DNA of 64,000 nucleotides. It comes from Stutzerimonas stutzeri (GTDB lineage: Bacteria; Pseudomonadota; Gammaproteobacteria; Pseudomonadales; Pseudomonadaceae). Positions 8,774 to 17,246 of this stretch are shown one piece after another. Numbering within the stretch: the stretch's first letter is position 1; every line of letters starts with the position of its first letter. The DNA lies in contig NZ_JAMOIC010000017.1 in NCBI RefSeq assembly GCF_024448895.1, forward strand, positions 1-64,000, in the 5' to 3' direction. Both the position numbers and the translations under genes were made by a program. Under the pieces are notes generated by a model that was not told the DNA's origin, searched no databases, and saw only the letters and a list, made by a program, of their open reading frames with translations.

Positions 8774-8785
8774 ATGACTAGTCAT
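8774..8785. promoter_or_regulatory. Palindrome upstream of the HrpF-like gene
   Basis: ATGACTAGTCAT is a perfect 12-bp palindrome located 36 bp before the start codon at 8738. Its position suits an operator over a promoter, but no regulator can be named. Confidence 0.3.
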
Positions 8786-8899
8786 ACGCACCTGACCCTA
8801 CCACCCGGCCATTGGCCACTGTGAAGTGGCGCCACAGCATTTCGCAAAATCTGGCAGATTTCACAGCGGTTCACAGCCACGGAAAGGGAGAGATTATTG

Positions 8900-9122
8900 T
8901 TTGGCCCTGTCCCGTCCTGAATAGGGTTTACACCTTCTGACCTGCTTTTCAGGAGGATGCGATGGAAGCAGCAAAAGGCGTAGCCAACAGGACTACGCGA
9001 TGACTTGTAAATTATCGGTCGTCGACCAAGTCAAAAAGGCGAGCAGAGCTATTAAAGAGGCTCTGTAGTGCTACGGAATCCAAGGCAAGACGACCGTTTT
9101 GATGTCAGCCTTGGATGGGCCG
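8900..9122 (+). mobile_element. Decayed 5' end of an IS3-family element
   Basis: Begins TGTTTGGCCCTGTCCCG and continues to a GGTTTACACC-like stretch, resembling the terminal sequence I recall from IS3-family elements common in Pseudomonas. A Shine-Dalgarno (AGGAGG, 8951-8956) and a broken orfA follow. The other end, orfB and any target duplication are not recognisable, so this is a remnant. Confidence 0.5.
9000..9122 (+). pseudogene. IS3-family transposase OrfA fragment
   Basis: Translation from ATG 9000 gives KLSVVDQV near the start, then an in-frame TAG at 9066, and in the same frame after it YGIQGKTTVL. Both match, in order and spacing, the N-terminal helix-turn-helix region of IS3-family OrfA proteins (KLSVVEQV ... 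YGIQGKTTVL). Similarity stops at about 9110. A stop codon inside the conserved region and the loss of everything downstream show it is dead. Confidence 0.6.
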
Positions 9123-9413
9123 CCCCGTCAGTACTACGCGAAATGTCATGCGTCCTTGCCCCTTCAGGTCAGAGGCGGAGATTAGCAAGGTAGCGGGAGG
9201 CCGGGCGGCGCCTCGGTGCGGCGTGAGAAAAGCATCACGGTCCGGTCTTGATGCAGCTGGTCGCGTGGCCTGCGCGCTTGGAAGGGAGGGCGACAAATCA
9301 ACCGGGGCGGCACCCGACCGAGATGGCTGGGTTGAGGACCTCAGCGGCCCAAATGCCCCTCACTGAAACGGGGTCGAAACAGGAAAGCCTGTATTGCTCA
9401 AACAACAGACAGC
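9123..9413. other. Intergenic, unexplained
   Basis: About 290 bp between the IS remnant and the typA terminator. No frame shows convincing coding character or a recognised domain. It may be the other half of the mobile-element debris. Confidence 0.4.
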
Positions 9414-9438
9414 AAAAAGGCGCCCGAAGGCGCCTTTT
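9414..9438 (-). terminator. Rho-independent terminator of typA
   Basis: GGCGCC / GGCGCC arms around a CGAA tetraloop, with A5 on the low-coordinate side and T4 on the other. Read on the minus strand this is a stem followed by five Ts, 20 bp after the typA stop. Confidence 0.85.
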
Positions 9439-9457
9439 CGTTGCAGCTAAGCGGGAA

Positions 9458-11278
9458 TCAAGCCTTAGCTTTCTTCGCAGCGCGGTTACGCTCGCCTTCG
9501 TCGAGGATCTTCTTGCGAAGACGGATCGACTTCGGGGTCACTTCGCATAGCTCGTCGTCCTGAATGAATTCCAGAGCCTGCTCAAGCGTGAAGCGGACCG
9601 GCGGGACCAGGGCGATGGTTTCGTCCTTGCCCGAAGCGCGCATGTTGTCGAGCTTCTTGCCTTTGGTTGGGTTTACGCCCATGTCGTTGTCACGGCTGTT
9701 CAGGCCGACGATCTGACCGTTGTAGATTTCCTGACCGTGCTCGACGAACAGCTTGCCGCGCGCCTGCAGGGTTTCAAGGGAGTAGGTCAGCGCCTTGCCG
9801 GTATCGATCGATACCAGTACGCCGTTCTGACGGCCGGACATGTGACCGGACTTCATCACGTCATAACGGTCGAAGATGGAGGTCAGGATGCCTGCACCGT
9901 TGGTGATGGTCAGGAAGTGGTTACGGAAACCGATCAGACCGCGGGCCGGGATGTTGTATTCAAGGCGGACACGGCCCTTGCCATCCGGAACCATGTTGCT
10001 CAGGTCACCCTTACGCAGGCCCATCTCTTCCATGACTTTGCCCTGAGCTTCTTCAGGGATGTCGATAGTGACGTTCTCGAACGGCTCGTGCTTGGCGCCA
10101 TCGACATCACGGATGATCACTTCCGGGCGGCCAACGCCCATTTCGAAGCCTTCGCGACGCATGTTCTCGATCAGTACCGACAGGTGCAGCTCACCACGTC
10201 CGGAGACCTTGAACTTGTCGGCCGACTCGCCTTCCTCGACGCGCAGGGCTACGTTGTACAACAGCTCCTTGTCGAGACGGTCCTTGATGTTACGGCTGGT
10301 GACGAACTTGCCTTCCTTACCGCAGAACGGCGAATCATTGACCTGGAAGGTCATGGAAACGGTTGGCTCGTCGACGGTCAGCGGCTTCATCGCTTCGACG
10401 TTGTTCTGGTCGCACAAGGTGTCGGAGATGAACAGTTCATCCATACCGCTGACGCAGACGATGTCTCCGGCAGTGGCTTCTTCGACGTCGACACGGTGCA
10501 GACCGTGGTGACCCATGAGCTTGAGGATACGGCCGTTACGCTTCTTGCCATGCATGTCGATGGCGGTAACTGGGGTGTTCGGCTTGACGCGACCACGGGC
10601 GATACGACCAACGCCGATGATGCCGAGGAAGCTGTTGTAGTCCAGAGCGGAAATCTGCATCTGGAACGGGCCGTCGATATCTACCTTCGGAGCAGGTACG
10701 TGATCGACGATGGCCTGGTACAGCGGGGTCATGTCTTCGGCCATGTCGGTGTGATCCAGACCGGCGATGCCGTTCAGAGCCGAGGCGTAGACGACCTGGA
10801 AGTCCAGCTGCTCTTCGGTGGCGCCGAGGTTGTCGAACAGGTCGAAGATCTGGTCCAGCACCCAATCAGGGCGCGCGCCCGGACGGTCGACCTTGTTGAT
10901 CACCACGATCGGACGCAGACCGGCTTCGAAGGCCTTCTTGGTCACGAAACGAGTTTGCGGCATCGGGCCATCTTGAGCGTCGACCAGCAGCAGCACGGAG
11001 TCGACCATCGACATAACGCGCTCTACTTCACCACCGAAGTCTGCGTGGCCGGGGGTGTCGACGATGTTGATGCGGTAGTCGTTCCAACGAATGGCGGTGT
11101 TCTTGGCCAGGATGGTGATGCCGCGCTCTTTTTCCTGGTCGTTGCTGTCCATCACGCGCTCGTCGTTGAGCTCGCCGCGCTCCAGGGTGCCGGACTGACG
11201 CAGGAGCTTGTCGACTAGGGTGGTTTTGCCATGGTCAACGTGAGCAATGATGGCGATGTTACGAAGGTTATCGATCAC
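9458..11278 (-). CDS. typA: Ribosome-associated GTPase TypA/BipA
   Basis: 606 residues, the normal length for BipA. The translational GTPase domain at the N-terminus shows G1 AHVDHGKT (residues 12-19), switch II DTPGH and G4 NKVD, followed by EF-G-like domains II, III and V and the BipA-specific C-terminal domain. BipA binds the 70S ribosome and helps 50S assembly and growth at low temperature or under stress. Its own terminator lies just downstream, and 170 bp separate it from thiI upstream, so it is probably transcribed alone. The typA-thiI-glnA order is the same in other Pseudomonas chromosomes. Confidence 0.97.
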   Translation of the reverse strand: MIDNLRNIAIIAHVDHGKTTLVDKLLRQSGTLERGELNDERVMDSNDQEKERGITILAKNTAIRWNDYRINIVDTPGHADFGGEVERVMSMVDSVLLLVDAQDGPMPQTRFVTKKAFEAGLRPIVVINKVDRPGARPDWVLDQIFDLFDNLGATEEQLDFQVVYASALNGIAGLDHTDMAEDMTPLYQAIVDHVPAPKVDIDGPFQMQISALDYNSFLGIIGVGRIARGRVKPNTPVTAIDMHGKKRNGRILKLMGHHGLHRVDVEEATAGDIVCVSGMDELFISDTLCDQNNVEAMKPLTVDEPTVSMTFQVNDSPFCGKEGKFVTSRNIKDRLDKELLYNVALRVEEGESADKFKVSGRGELHLSVLIENMRREGFEMGVGRPEVIIRDVDGAKHEPFENVTIDIPEEAQGKVMEEMGLRKGDLSNMVPDGKGRVRLEYNIPARGLIGFRNHFLTITNGAGILTSIFDRYDVMKSGHMSGRQNGVLVSIDTGKALTYSLETLQARGKLFVEHGQEIYNGQIVGLNSRDNDMGVNPTKGKKLDNMRASGKDETIALVPPVRFTLEQALEFIQDDELCEVTPKSIRLRKKILDEGERNRAAKKAKA

Positions 11279-11449
11279 AGTAGTGGTCTCGTAGTTGGGT
11301 CGGGCTACTCAGCAAAAGCATCGAGCGGTCCAACGCGAAAAATTGGATGAAGGTAGGGGCAGATTCGTTAACGACGAGTCGCGGCCGTTCGGCCGCCAAA
11401 CGGGTCGGGAGGGCGGTGGCGGATACTGCCGCCCAGCAGGCCGGGCTGT

Positions 11450-12904
11450 TTAGCTCGGACGATAAACGCGCACATTGACATGCCCCTCGCTCAGCAAATG
11501 ATGAGCATGCAGGCGGCTCATGACACCTTTATCGCAGTACAGCAGGTACTGGCGGTTGTCATCCAGCTCCTTGAAGCGGTTGTTGATCGCATAGAACGGC
11601 ATCGTTTGCACTTCGATACCCTGCAATTGCAGAGGTTCGTCTTCGCTGAGGTCGGGATGACGAATGTCGATCACCACCTGACCTGCACTGGCTTCGGCGA
11701 CTTCCTCAACTTGCAGATCCTGACCCAGCTCGTCGATGACTCGATCGATCGCAACCTGGCGCGCGTTGGCCAGGGCGCGCTCGAGAATGGTCATGTCGAA
11801 CTGCTTTTCTTCGTGCTCGACCCGATAGCGCTTGGCTTTGGTCGTCGGATTCACCGAGATCACGCCGCAATACTCGGGCATGTTCTTGGCAAACTCGGCC
11901 GTGCCGATCTCGAATGCGGTGTCGATGATGTCCTGCTTGTGACTGGCGATCAGCGGGCGCAGCACCAGCATGTCGGTGGCCGAATCAATCACCGAAAGAT
12001 TCGGCAGGGTCTGGCTGGAAACCTGGGAGATGGCTTCGCCGGTAACCAGTGCATCGATATGGAGGCGTTCGGCAATCTGGGTCGAGACACGCAGCATCAT
12101 CCGCTTGAGCACGACGCCCATCTGGCTGTTATCGACCTTCTCCAGAATTTCCCCGACGACTTCCTCGAACGGCACGCTGATAAACAGCACGCGGTGGGAG
12201 CTGCCGTACTTCTTCCATAAATAGTGGGCCACTTCCATCACGCCCAACTCATGGGCGCGGCCACCCAGATTGAAGAAGCAGAAATGGGTCATCAGGCCGC
12301 GACGCATCATCTGGTAGGCCGCCACGGTGGAATCGAAACCACCGGACATCAGCACCAGCGTCTGCTCAAGCGCGCCCAGCGGGTAGCCGCCTATACCGTC
12401 GTGCTGTGCATGCACGACGAACAGGCGCTGGTCGCGAATTTCCATGCGCACTTCGATCTCAGGCGCCTTCAACGAGATACCGGCAGCACCACACTGAACG
12501 CGAAGCTCGCTACCGACATGGCGCTCGACATCCATCGAACTGAACGGATGCTTGCCGGCACGCTTGCAGCGCACGGCGAAGATCTTGCCAGGCAAACGGT
12601 CGGCATAGTGCGCCTTGCACTTGGCAACGATGTCATCGAGTTCACCCAATGGGTACTCGTGCACCTCGAGGCAATGCGCAATGCCTGGCGTGCAGCGCAA
12701 GCGCTCGATCATCTGCTGCAAGGTCTTGGAGTCACTGAGCGCGGTTTCCACCTCGACGTTGTCCCACACCCCCTCCACCCGCAGTTCGGGATCGAGGTCG
12801 CGCAGCACGGTACGGATGTTCTTCGCCAGCTGGCGAATGAAGCCCTTGCGTACCGGTGGGCTCTTGATGGTGATTTCGGGGAAAACCTTGACGATCAGCT
12901 TCAT
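11450..12904 (-). CDS. thiI: tRNA uracil 4-sulfurtransferase ThiI
   Basis: 484 residues. An N-terminal ferredoxin-like/THUMP region binds tRNA. A PP-loop ATP pyrophosphatase motif SGGFDS sits near residue 180-190, and a C-terminal rhodanese-like domain has an active-site Cys in YCDKGV. The internal Cys in PEYCGV probably corresponds to the disulfide partner of the E. coli enzyme. ThiI makes 4-thiouridine at position 8 of tRNA (the near-UV sensor) and passes sulfur to ThiS in thiamine synthesis. The gene is divergent from glnA, with glnA control sites in the shared 340-bp spacer. All functional cysteines appear intact. Confidence 0.96.
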   Translation of the reverse strand: MKLIVKVFPEITIKSPPVRKGFIRQLAKNIRTVLRDLDPELRVEGVWDNVEVETALSDSKTLQQMIERLRCTPGIAHCLEVHEYPLGELDDIVAKCKAHYADRLPGKIFAVRCKRAGKHPFSSMDVERHVGSELRVQCGAAGISLKAPEIEVRMEIRDQRLFVVHAQHDGIGGYPLGALEQTLVLMSGGFDSTVAAYQMMRRGLMTHFCFFNLGGRAHELGVMEVAHYLWKKYGSSHRVLFISVPFEEVVGEILEKVDNSQMGVVLKRMMLRVSTQIAERLHIDALVTGEAISQVSSQTLPNLSVIDSATDMLVLRPLIASHKQDIIDTAFEIGTAEFAKNMPEYCGVISVNPTTKAKRYRVEHEEKQFDMTILERALANARQVAIDRVIDELGQDLQVEEVAEASAGQVVIDIRHPDLSEDEPLQLQGIEVQTMPFYAINNRFKELDDNRQYLLYCDKGVMSRLHAHHLLSEGHVNVRVYRPS

Positions 12905-13031
12905 GGAAACAGCGCAGCGCCAGCCTGGCGTGAAAAGAGGGGGGCGGAGTATATCGGAATTTGATCAAGCTTTAGTCAGTTTTATGATTGAGCTCAGCTT
13001 TGCACTTAAATGGAACAACAGCGCTTTTATT

Positions 13032-13048
13032 GGCACCAATACAGTGCA
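13032..13048 (+). promoter_or_regulatory. NtrC-binding site upstream of glnA
   Basis: GGCACCAATACAGTGCA fits the NtrC consensus (TGCAC-N7-GTGCA) with one mismatch. It lies about 100 bp upstream of the sigma-54 promoter. A weaker half-site, TGCAC at 13001-13005, is 31 bp further upstream, three helical turns away, as in the paired enhancer sites of enteric glnA. Confidence 0.75.
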
Positions 13049-13131
13049 ACAGGAGCGATGGATATCCAGTTAATAAGACTTCGAGACGCCCAAACGGCCT
13101 TTAAATAGCCCTCGGACCCATCTCGGAGCAC

Positions 13132-13147
13132 TGGCATGCAATTTGCT
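13132..13147 (+). promoter_or_regulatory. Sigma-54 promoter of glnA
   Basis: TGGCATGCAATTTGCT matches the -24/-12 consensus TGGCAC-N5-TTGCW with the required 10 nt between the invariant GG and GC. It lies 100 bp before the glnA start. Together with the upstream NtrC site it makes glnA expression dependent on nitrogen limitation. Confidence 0.85.
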
Positions 13148-13246
13148 CCCTTGTGAGGCAGGTCGCCGTGACGGAGTATCCCCGCTCGGCTTCACCCCTA
13201 GATTTCGGAAGCAACCTGTCAACGCTTCCACCACTTGGAGAGCACC

Positions 13247-14653
13247 ATGTCGAAGTCGCTTCAACTGATCAAAGATTACGATGTGAAGTGGATTGATCTG
13301 CGCTTCACCGACACCAAGGGCAAGCAGCATCACGTGACCGTTCCGGCCCGCGACGCTCATGACGAAGATTTCTTCGAACACGGCAAGATGTTCGACGGCT
13401 CGTCCATCCATGGCTGGAAAGGCATTGAAGCCTCCGACATGATCCTGATGCCGGTCGATGAAACCGCCGTTCTGGACCCATTCACCGAAGAGCCAACCCT
13501 GATTCTGGTCTGCGACATCGTCGAGCCGAGCACCATGCAGGGCTACGACCGCGACCCACGCTCCATCGCCAAGCGCGCCGAGGAATTCCTCAAGTCCACC
13601 GGCATCGGCGACACCGTATTCGTTGGCCCGGAGCCTGAGTTCTTCATCTTCGACGAAGTAAAGTTCAAGTCCGACATTTCCGGCTCCATGTTCAAGATCT
13701 ACTCCGAGCAGGGCTCCTGGATGACCGACCAGGACGTCGAAGGCGGCAATAAGGGCCACCGCCCTGCCGTCAAGGGCGGTTACTTCCCCGTCCCGCCGTG
13801 CGACCACGACCACGAAATCCGTACCGCCATGTGCAACGCCATGGAAGAGATGGGCCTGGTTGTAGAAGTGCATCACCACGAAGTGGCGACTGCCGGTCAG
13901 AACGAAATCGGCGTCAAGTTCAACACGCTGGTCAACAAGGCTGACGAAGTTCAGACCCTGAAGTACTGCGTGCATAACGTGGCCGATGCCTACGGCAAGA
14001 CCGCGACCTTCATGCCGAAGCCTCTATATGGCGACAACGGCTCGGGCATGCACGTGCACATGTCCATCTCCAAAGATGGCAAGAACACCTTTGCTGGCGA
14101 AGGCTATGCCGGCCTGTCCGAGACCGCCCTGTACTTCATCGGCGGCATCATCAAGCACGGTAAGGCGCTGAACGGCTTCACCAACCCGTCGACCAACTCT
14201 TACAAGCGTCTGGTCCCGGGCTTCGAAGCACCGGTCATGCTGGCCTACTCGGCTCGCAACCGCTCCGCCTCGATCCGTATCCCGTACGTTTCCAGCCCGA
14301 AAGCCCGCCGTATCGAAGCACGCTTCCCGGATCCGGCTGCCAACCCGTACCTGTGCTTCGCCGCACTGCTGATGGCTGGCCTGGACGGCATCCAGAACAA
14401 GATCCACCCCGGCGATGCCGCTGACAAGAACCTGTACGATCTGCCGCCGGAAGAAGGCAAGCTGATCCCGCAGGTGTGCGGCAGCCTGAAGGAAGCCCTG
14501 GAAGAACTCGACAAGGGCCGTGCGTTCCTGACCAAGGGCGGCGTGTTCTCCGATGACTTCATCGATGCCTACCTCGAGCTGAAGAGCGAGGAAGAAATCA
14601 AGGTTCGTACCTTCGTTCACCCGCTGGAATACGACCTGTACTACAGCGTCTGA
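13247..14653 (+). CDS. glnA: Glutamine synthetase type I
   Basis: 468 residues, typical GS-I length. It carries the beta-Grasp N-domain (DGSSIHGW) and the catalytic domain with the ATP/ammonia signatures GSGMHVHMS and NPSTNSYKR. Tyr397 in [10 protein letters not shown] is the adenylylation site used by GlnE. The enzyme condenses glutamate and ammonia with ATP, the main nitrogen-assimilation reaction when ammonia is scarce. The start is ATG 13247 with GGAG at 13238. An NtrC enhancer site and sigma-54 promoter lie upstream and a strong terminator downstream, so it is mainly a single-gene transcript. Its regulators ntrB and ntrC follow after two small genes. Confidence 0.98.
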   Translation: MSKSLQLIKDYDVKWIDLRFTDTKGKQHHVTVPARDAHDEDFFEHGKMFDGSSIHGWKGIEASDMILMPVDETAVLDPFTEEPTLILVCDIVEPSTMQGYDRDPRSIAKRAEEFLKSTGIGDTVFVGPEPEFFIFDEVKFKSDISGSMFKIYSEQGSWMTDQDVEGGNKGHRPAVKGGYFPVPPCDHDHEIRTAMCNAMEEMGLVVEVHHHEVATAGQNEIGVKFNTLVNKADEVQTLKYCVHNVADAYGKTATFMPKPLYGDNGSGMHVHMSISKDGKNTFAGEGYAGLSETALYFIGGIIKHGKALNGFTNPSTNSYKRLVPGFEAPVMLAYSARNRSASIRIPYVSSPKARRIEARFPDPAANPYLCFAALLMAGLDGIQNKIHPGDAADKNLYDLPPEEGKLIPQVCGSLKEALEELDKGRAFLTKGGVFSDDFIDAYLELKSEEEIKVRTFVHPLEYDLYYSV

Positions 14654-14670
14654 TCCGGTCCGCGTGACAG

Positions 14671-14702
14671 AAAGGCCTCCTTCGGGAGGCCTTTTCGTTT
14701 TT
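14671..14702 (+). terminator. Rho-independent terminator of glnA
   Basis: AAAGGCCTCC-TTCG-GGAGGCCTTTT followed by CGTTTTT: a 9-10 bp stem with a UUCG-type tetraloop and a T-rich tail, 18 bp after the glnA stop. Confidence 0.9.
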
Positions 14703-14839
14703 GCGCTGTCATTAAGCTATGACGCTGCGACTTGGGAGCACCAGCGGTGGTGGCGTCCATCCCAAATCGCAACGCTTGTACTTGCCTAGCCGCTAGCGCG
14801 GTGCAAGGCTTCCCTGCATCCCACCCTGCGGAGCTTCCC

Positions 14840-15367
14840 ATGCGCATTGCATTGTTCAGCCTGCTACTCGTACTCATGGCACCGGCCATGGCCCAGATCT
14901 ACAAATACACCGACGACAAGGGCAACACGGTTTACACCAACCAGCCTCCGGAAGGCGTCAAGGCAGATACCGTCGACCTGCCGCCGGCCAATACAGTGAA
15001 TATCAAAACGCCAGAGGCGCCGCCTCCGCTGGCCGACGAACAAAGCGGTGGCGACCGGCAGCAGCCTTACCGCAGCCTGTCCATCGGCGGCGTTCCCGAT
15101 GAGCAAGCGTTGCGTGCTAACAACGGCACCTTCGTCGTCAACGCCCAACTTGACCCGCCGTTGAAACAGGGTCATCGCGTCCGCTTTCTACTGGACGGTG
15201 ATCCACAGGGCGAGCCGAGCAGCGGGACGTCCCTGCAGCTGACGAACATCGACCGTGGTACTCATATGCTTCAGGTCGAAGTTCTCGATGGCGATCAGGT
15301 TTTGCAAAGCGCTCAGGAGCAGTTCACTGTTCAGCGCGTCCACACTTCAAGCCCGGCTCGTCGATGA
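14840..15367 (+). CDS. DUF4124 periplasmic protein (first of pair)
   Basis: 175 residues. A signal peptide (about residues 1-19, ending A-M-A) precedes a DUF4124 domain: IYKYTDDKGNTVYTNQPP is the family's typical opening. The C-terminal half, with an R-F-L-L-D-G and an I-D-R-G-x-H-x-L-x-V-E-V segment, looks like a beta-sandwich. Proteins of this family are exported, and no biochemical role is known to me. The next gene overlaps its stop (ATGATG) and is a paralogue. The pair sits between glnA and ntrBC, as in other Pseudomonas. The start ATG 14840 is the one that gives the signal peptide. Confidence 0.85.
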   Translation: MRIALFSLLLVLMAPAMAQIYKYTDDKGNTVYTNQPPEGVKADTVDLPPANTVNIKTPEAPPPLADEQSGGDRQQPYRSLSIGGVPDEQALRANNGTFVVNAQLDPPLKQGHRVRFLLDGDPQGEPSSGTSLQLTNIDRGTHMLQVEVLDGDQVLQSAQEQFTVQRVHTSSPARR

Positions 15368-15996
15368 TGCACGCCGTGCGGCCCGGACTGCTTGGACTAT
15401 TGCTCTTGCTCTCGCTGTCTTCGAACGCTGCGATCTATAGCTACATCGACGCAGAGGGCAACCGGGTTTTCACCGATCGCCCCGGCGGACAGGCAGCAGA
15501 AGCGGTCGAGACGAGGCCGTCGAACAGCATGCCTGCGCAGCCCGTGCCGAACACCACACCTCCAGTGAAGGTCATGAAGGCCCCAGTACCGGGTTACACC
15601 CTGCTTGAAATCGTGCATCCGGATGCCGAAGCCACCATCCGCAACAATGCAGGAACGCTAACCGTCAGCGTGACCAGCGCCCCACCGCTGCACCCAGGCC
15701 ACCAGTACCGACTGTTGGTGGACGGCGCAGCAGCAGGATCGCCCGGCACGAGTCCGGTTATCGTCCTCGAGAATGTGGATCGTGGCAGTCATCTGCTGGT
15801 GGTTGAGGTGATCGACGGCAAGGGCGAGACGGTGCACGGCAGCGCACCGCGAACGGTCCACATGATGCGAACCTCGCTTGCTCAACGACGAATGGTTAAC
15901 CCTTGCAAGAAGGCCGATTACGGCGTTCGGCCGGAATGCCCGTTGAAGGACAAGCCAAAAGAAAAGAAAGATATTCCCTTCGTGCCCTTTCTGTGA
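15364..15996 (+). CDS. DUF4124 periplasmic protein (second of pair)
   Basis: 210 residues with the same plan as the preceding gene: signal peptide (first ~22 residues, L-rich core), a DUF4124 start (IYSYIDAEGNRVFTDRP), a proline-rich linker, then a domain ending N-V-D-R-G-S-H-L-L-x-V-E-V-I. A basic, lysine-rich tail with two cysteines (NPCKK and PECPLK) is unique to this copy. It overlaps the upstream paralogue by 4 bp. It is probably an old tandem duplicate that has diverged. The function is unknown, and the link to nitrogen control is positional only. Confidence 0.85.
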   Translation: MMHAVRPGLLGLLLLLSLSSNAAIYSYIDAEGNRVFTDRPGGQAAEAVETRPSNSMPAQPVPNTTPPVKVMKAPVPGYTLLEIVHPDAEATIRNNAGTLTVSVTSAPPLHPGHQYRLLVDGAAAGSPGTSPVIVLENVDRGSHLLVVEVIDGKGETVHGSAPRTVHMMRTSLAQRRMVNPCKKADYGVRPECPLKDKPKEKKDIPFVPFL

Positions 15997-16004
15997 TCAT
16001 GCTA

Positions 16005-16021
16005 TGCACCTGATTGGTGCA
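16005..16021 (+). promoter_or_regulatory. NtrC-binding site upstream of ntrB
   Basis: TGCACCTGATTGGTGCA is a perfect match to TGCAC-N7-GTGCA; the symmetry extends to CTA/TAG at 16002-16024. It lies 143 bp before the ntrB start and 6 bp after the preceding gene. In enteric bacteria NtrC binds a similar site to repress the ntrB (glnL) promoter, so autoregulation is likely. A terminator role is less likely because no T-run follows. Confidence 0.75.
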
Positions 16022-16163
16022 TAGATTCAACCATCCCCATCCTTGCTCCACATTTCAGTCGACGCCCTGCTCTGGAGCGCCAGCACATGCGGTGCCGCGC
16101 CGAAAAGGAGCGCTTTGGTTTGCTTCTTGCATTTCCTGCCCCACACACCGGATGCAGACTGCC

Positions 16164-17246
16164 ATGATCAACGAAGCCCTACAGCGCCTGCTGATCGAGA
16201 ATCTCACCACCGCCACGTTGCTGCTTAACTCGCGCCTGCGCCTGGAGTACATGAATCCAGCGGCCGAGATGCTGCTCGCCGTAAGCGGCCAGCGCAGCCA
16301 CGGACAATTCATCAGCGAACTATTTACAGAATCATCCGAAGCCCTGGCCGCGCTGCGCCTGGCTGTCGAAGAGGCGCATCCCTTCACCAAGCGGGAAGCG
16401 ACCCTCACCTCTGCAAGCGGCCAATCACTGACGGTGGATTACGCCGTGACGCCAGTATTGACCCGCCAGGAAACCATGCTGTTGCTGGAAGTACTGCCAC
16501 GCGACCGGCTGCTGCGCATCACCAAGGAAGAGGCGCAGCTGTCGACGCAGGAAACAACCAAGATGCTCGTTCGTGGCCTTGCCCATGAAATCAAGAACCC
16601 GCTTGGCGGCATTCGCGGAGCCGCCCAGTTGCTGGCCCGCGAACTGCCAGAAGAACACCTGAAGGACTACACCGGCGTCATCATCGAGGAAGCTGACCGC
16701 CTGCGTAATCTGGTCGACCGCATGCTCGGCTCGAACAAGCTGCCATCGCTGTCGATGACAAATATCCATGAAGTACTCGAGCACGTGGCAAGCCTGATCG
16801 AAGCCGAGTACCAGGGCAGCATCATTTTGGTGCGCGACTACGACCCGAGCGTTCCTGAAGTCCTGATGGACCGCTCGCAGATGATCCAGGCCGTGCTCAA
16901 TATCATGCGCAATGCCATGCAGGCGCTGGCCGGCCAGAACGAACTCGGACTGGGCAGGCTAACCCTGCGCACCCGCACGCTGCGCCAGTTCACCATCGGC
17001 CACATCCGCCACCGCCTGGTCGCGCGCATCGAAATCATCGACAACGGCCCGGGCATTCCCGCCGAGCTGCAGAACACCCTCTTCTACCCAATGGTCAGCG
17101 GACGCCCTGACGGCACCGGGCTCGGTCTGGCCATTACCCAGAACATCATCAGTCAGCATCAGGGGCTGATCGAATGCGAAAGCCATCCCGGGCATACCGC
17201 GTTCTCGATCTTCCTGCCGCTGGAACAAGGAGCACCTACCGCATGA
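16164..17246 (+). CDS. ntrB: Nitrogen regulation sensor kinase NtrB
   Basis: 360 residues, cytoplasmic. An N-terminal PAS domain (LEYMNPAAE) is followed by the H-box GLAHEIKNPLGG with phospho-accepting His141, and then an HATPase domain with DNGPGIP and GTGLGL. NtrB phosphorylates NtrC under nitrogen limitation and, when bound to PII (GlnB/GlnK), dephosphorylates it. ATG 16164 was chosen because it begins the conserved start M-I-N-E-A-L-x-R-L-L; an ATG 12 bp upstream is also possible. The gene ends in a 4-bp overlap (ATGA) with ntrC, giving coupled translation. An NtrC site upstream suggests feedback control. Confidence 0.96.
   Translation: MINEALQRLLIENLTTATLLLNSRLRLEYMNPAAEMLLAVSGQRSHGQFISELFTESSEALAALRLAVEEAHPFTKREATLTSASGQSLTVDYAVTPVLTRQETMLLLEVLPRDRLLRITKEEAQLSTQETTKMLVRGLAHEIKNPLGGIRGAAQLLARELPEEHLKDYTGVIIEEADRLRNLVDRMLGSNKLPSLSMTNIHEVLEHVASLIEAEYQGSIILVRDYDPSVPEVLMDRSQMIQAVLNIMRNAMQALAGQNELGLGRLTLRTRTLRQFTIGHIRHRLVARIEIIDNGPGIPAELQNTLFYPMVSGRPDGTGLGLAITQNIISQHQGLIECESHPGHTAFSIFLPLEQGAPTA

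Noticed and set aside
9737-11218. Long open frame (about 490 codons) on the plus strand across typA
   Set aside because: Exactly opposite an undoubted typA; such antisense frames are a by-product of high GC at third codon positions, and the translation has no domain.
13031-13048. TGGCAC at 13031 as a -24 element of a sigma-54 promoter
   Set aside because: The distance to the next GC is 12 instead of 10 nt; the stretch is better explained as an NtrC site, and a correctly spaced promoter exists at 13132.
16002-16024. The inverted repeat after the DUF4124 pair as a terminator
   Set aside because: There is no T-run on either side, and the sequence fits the NtrC consensus exactly.
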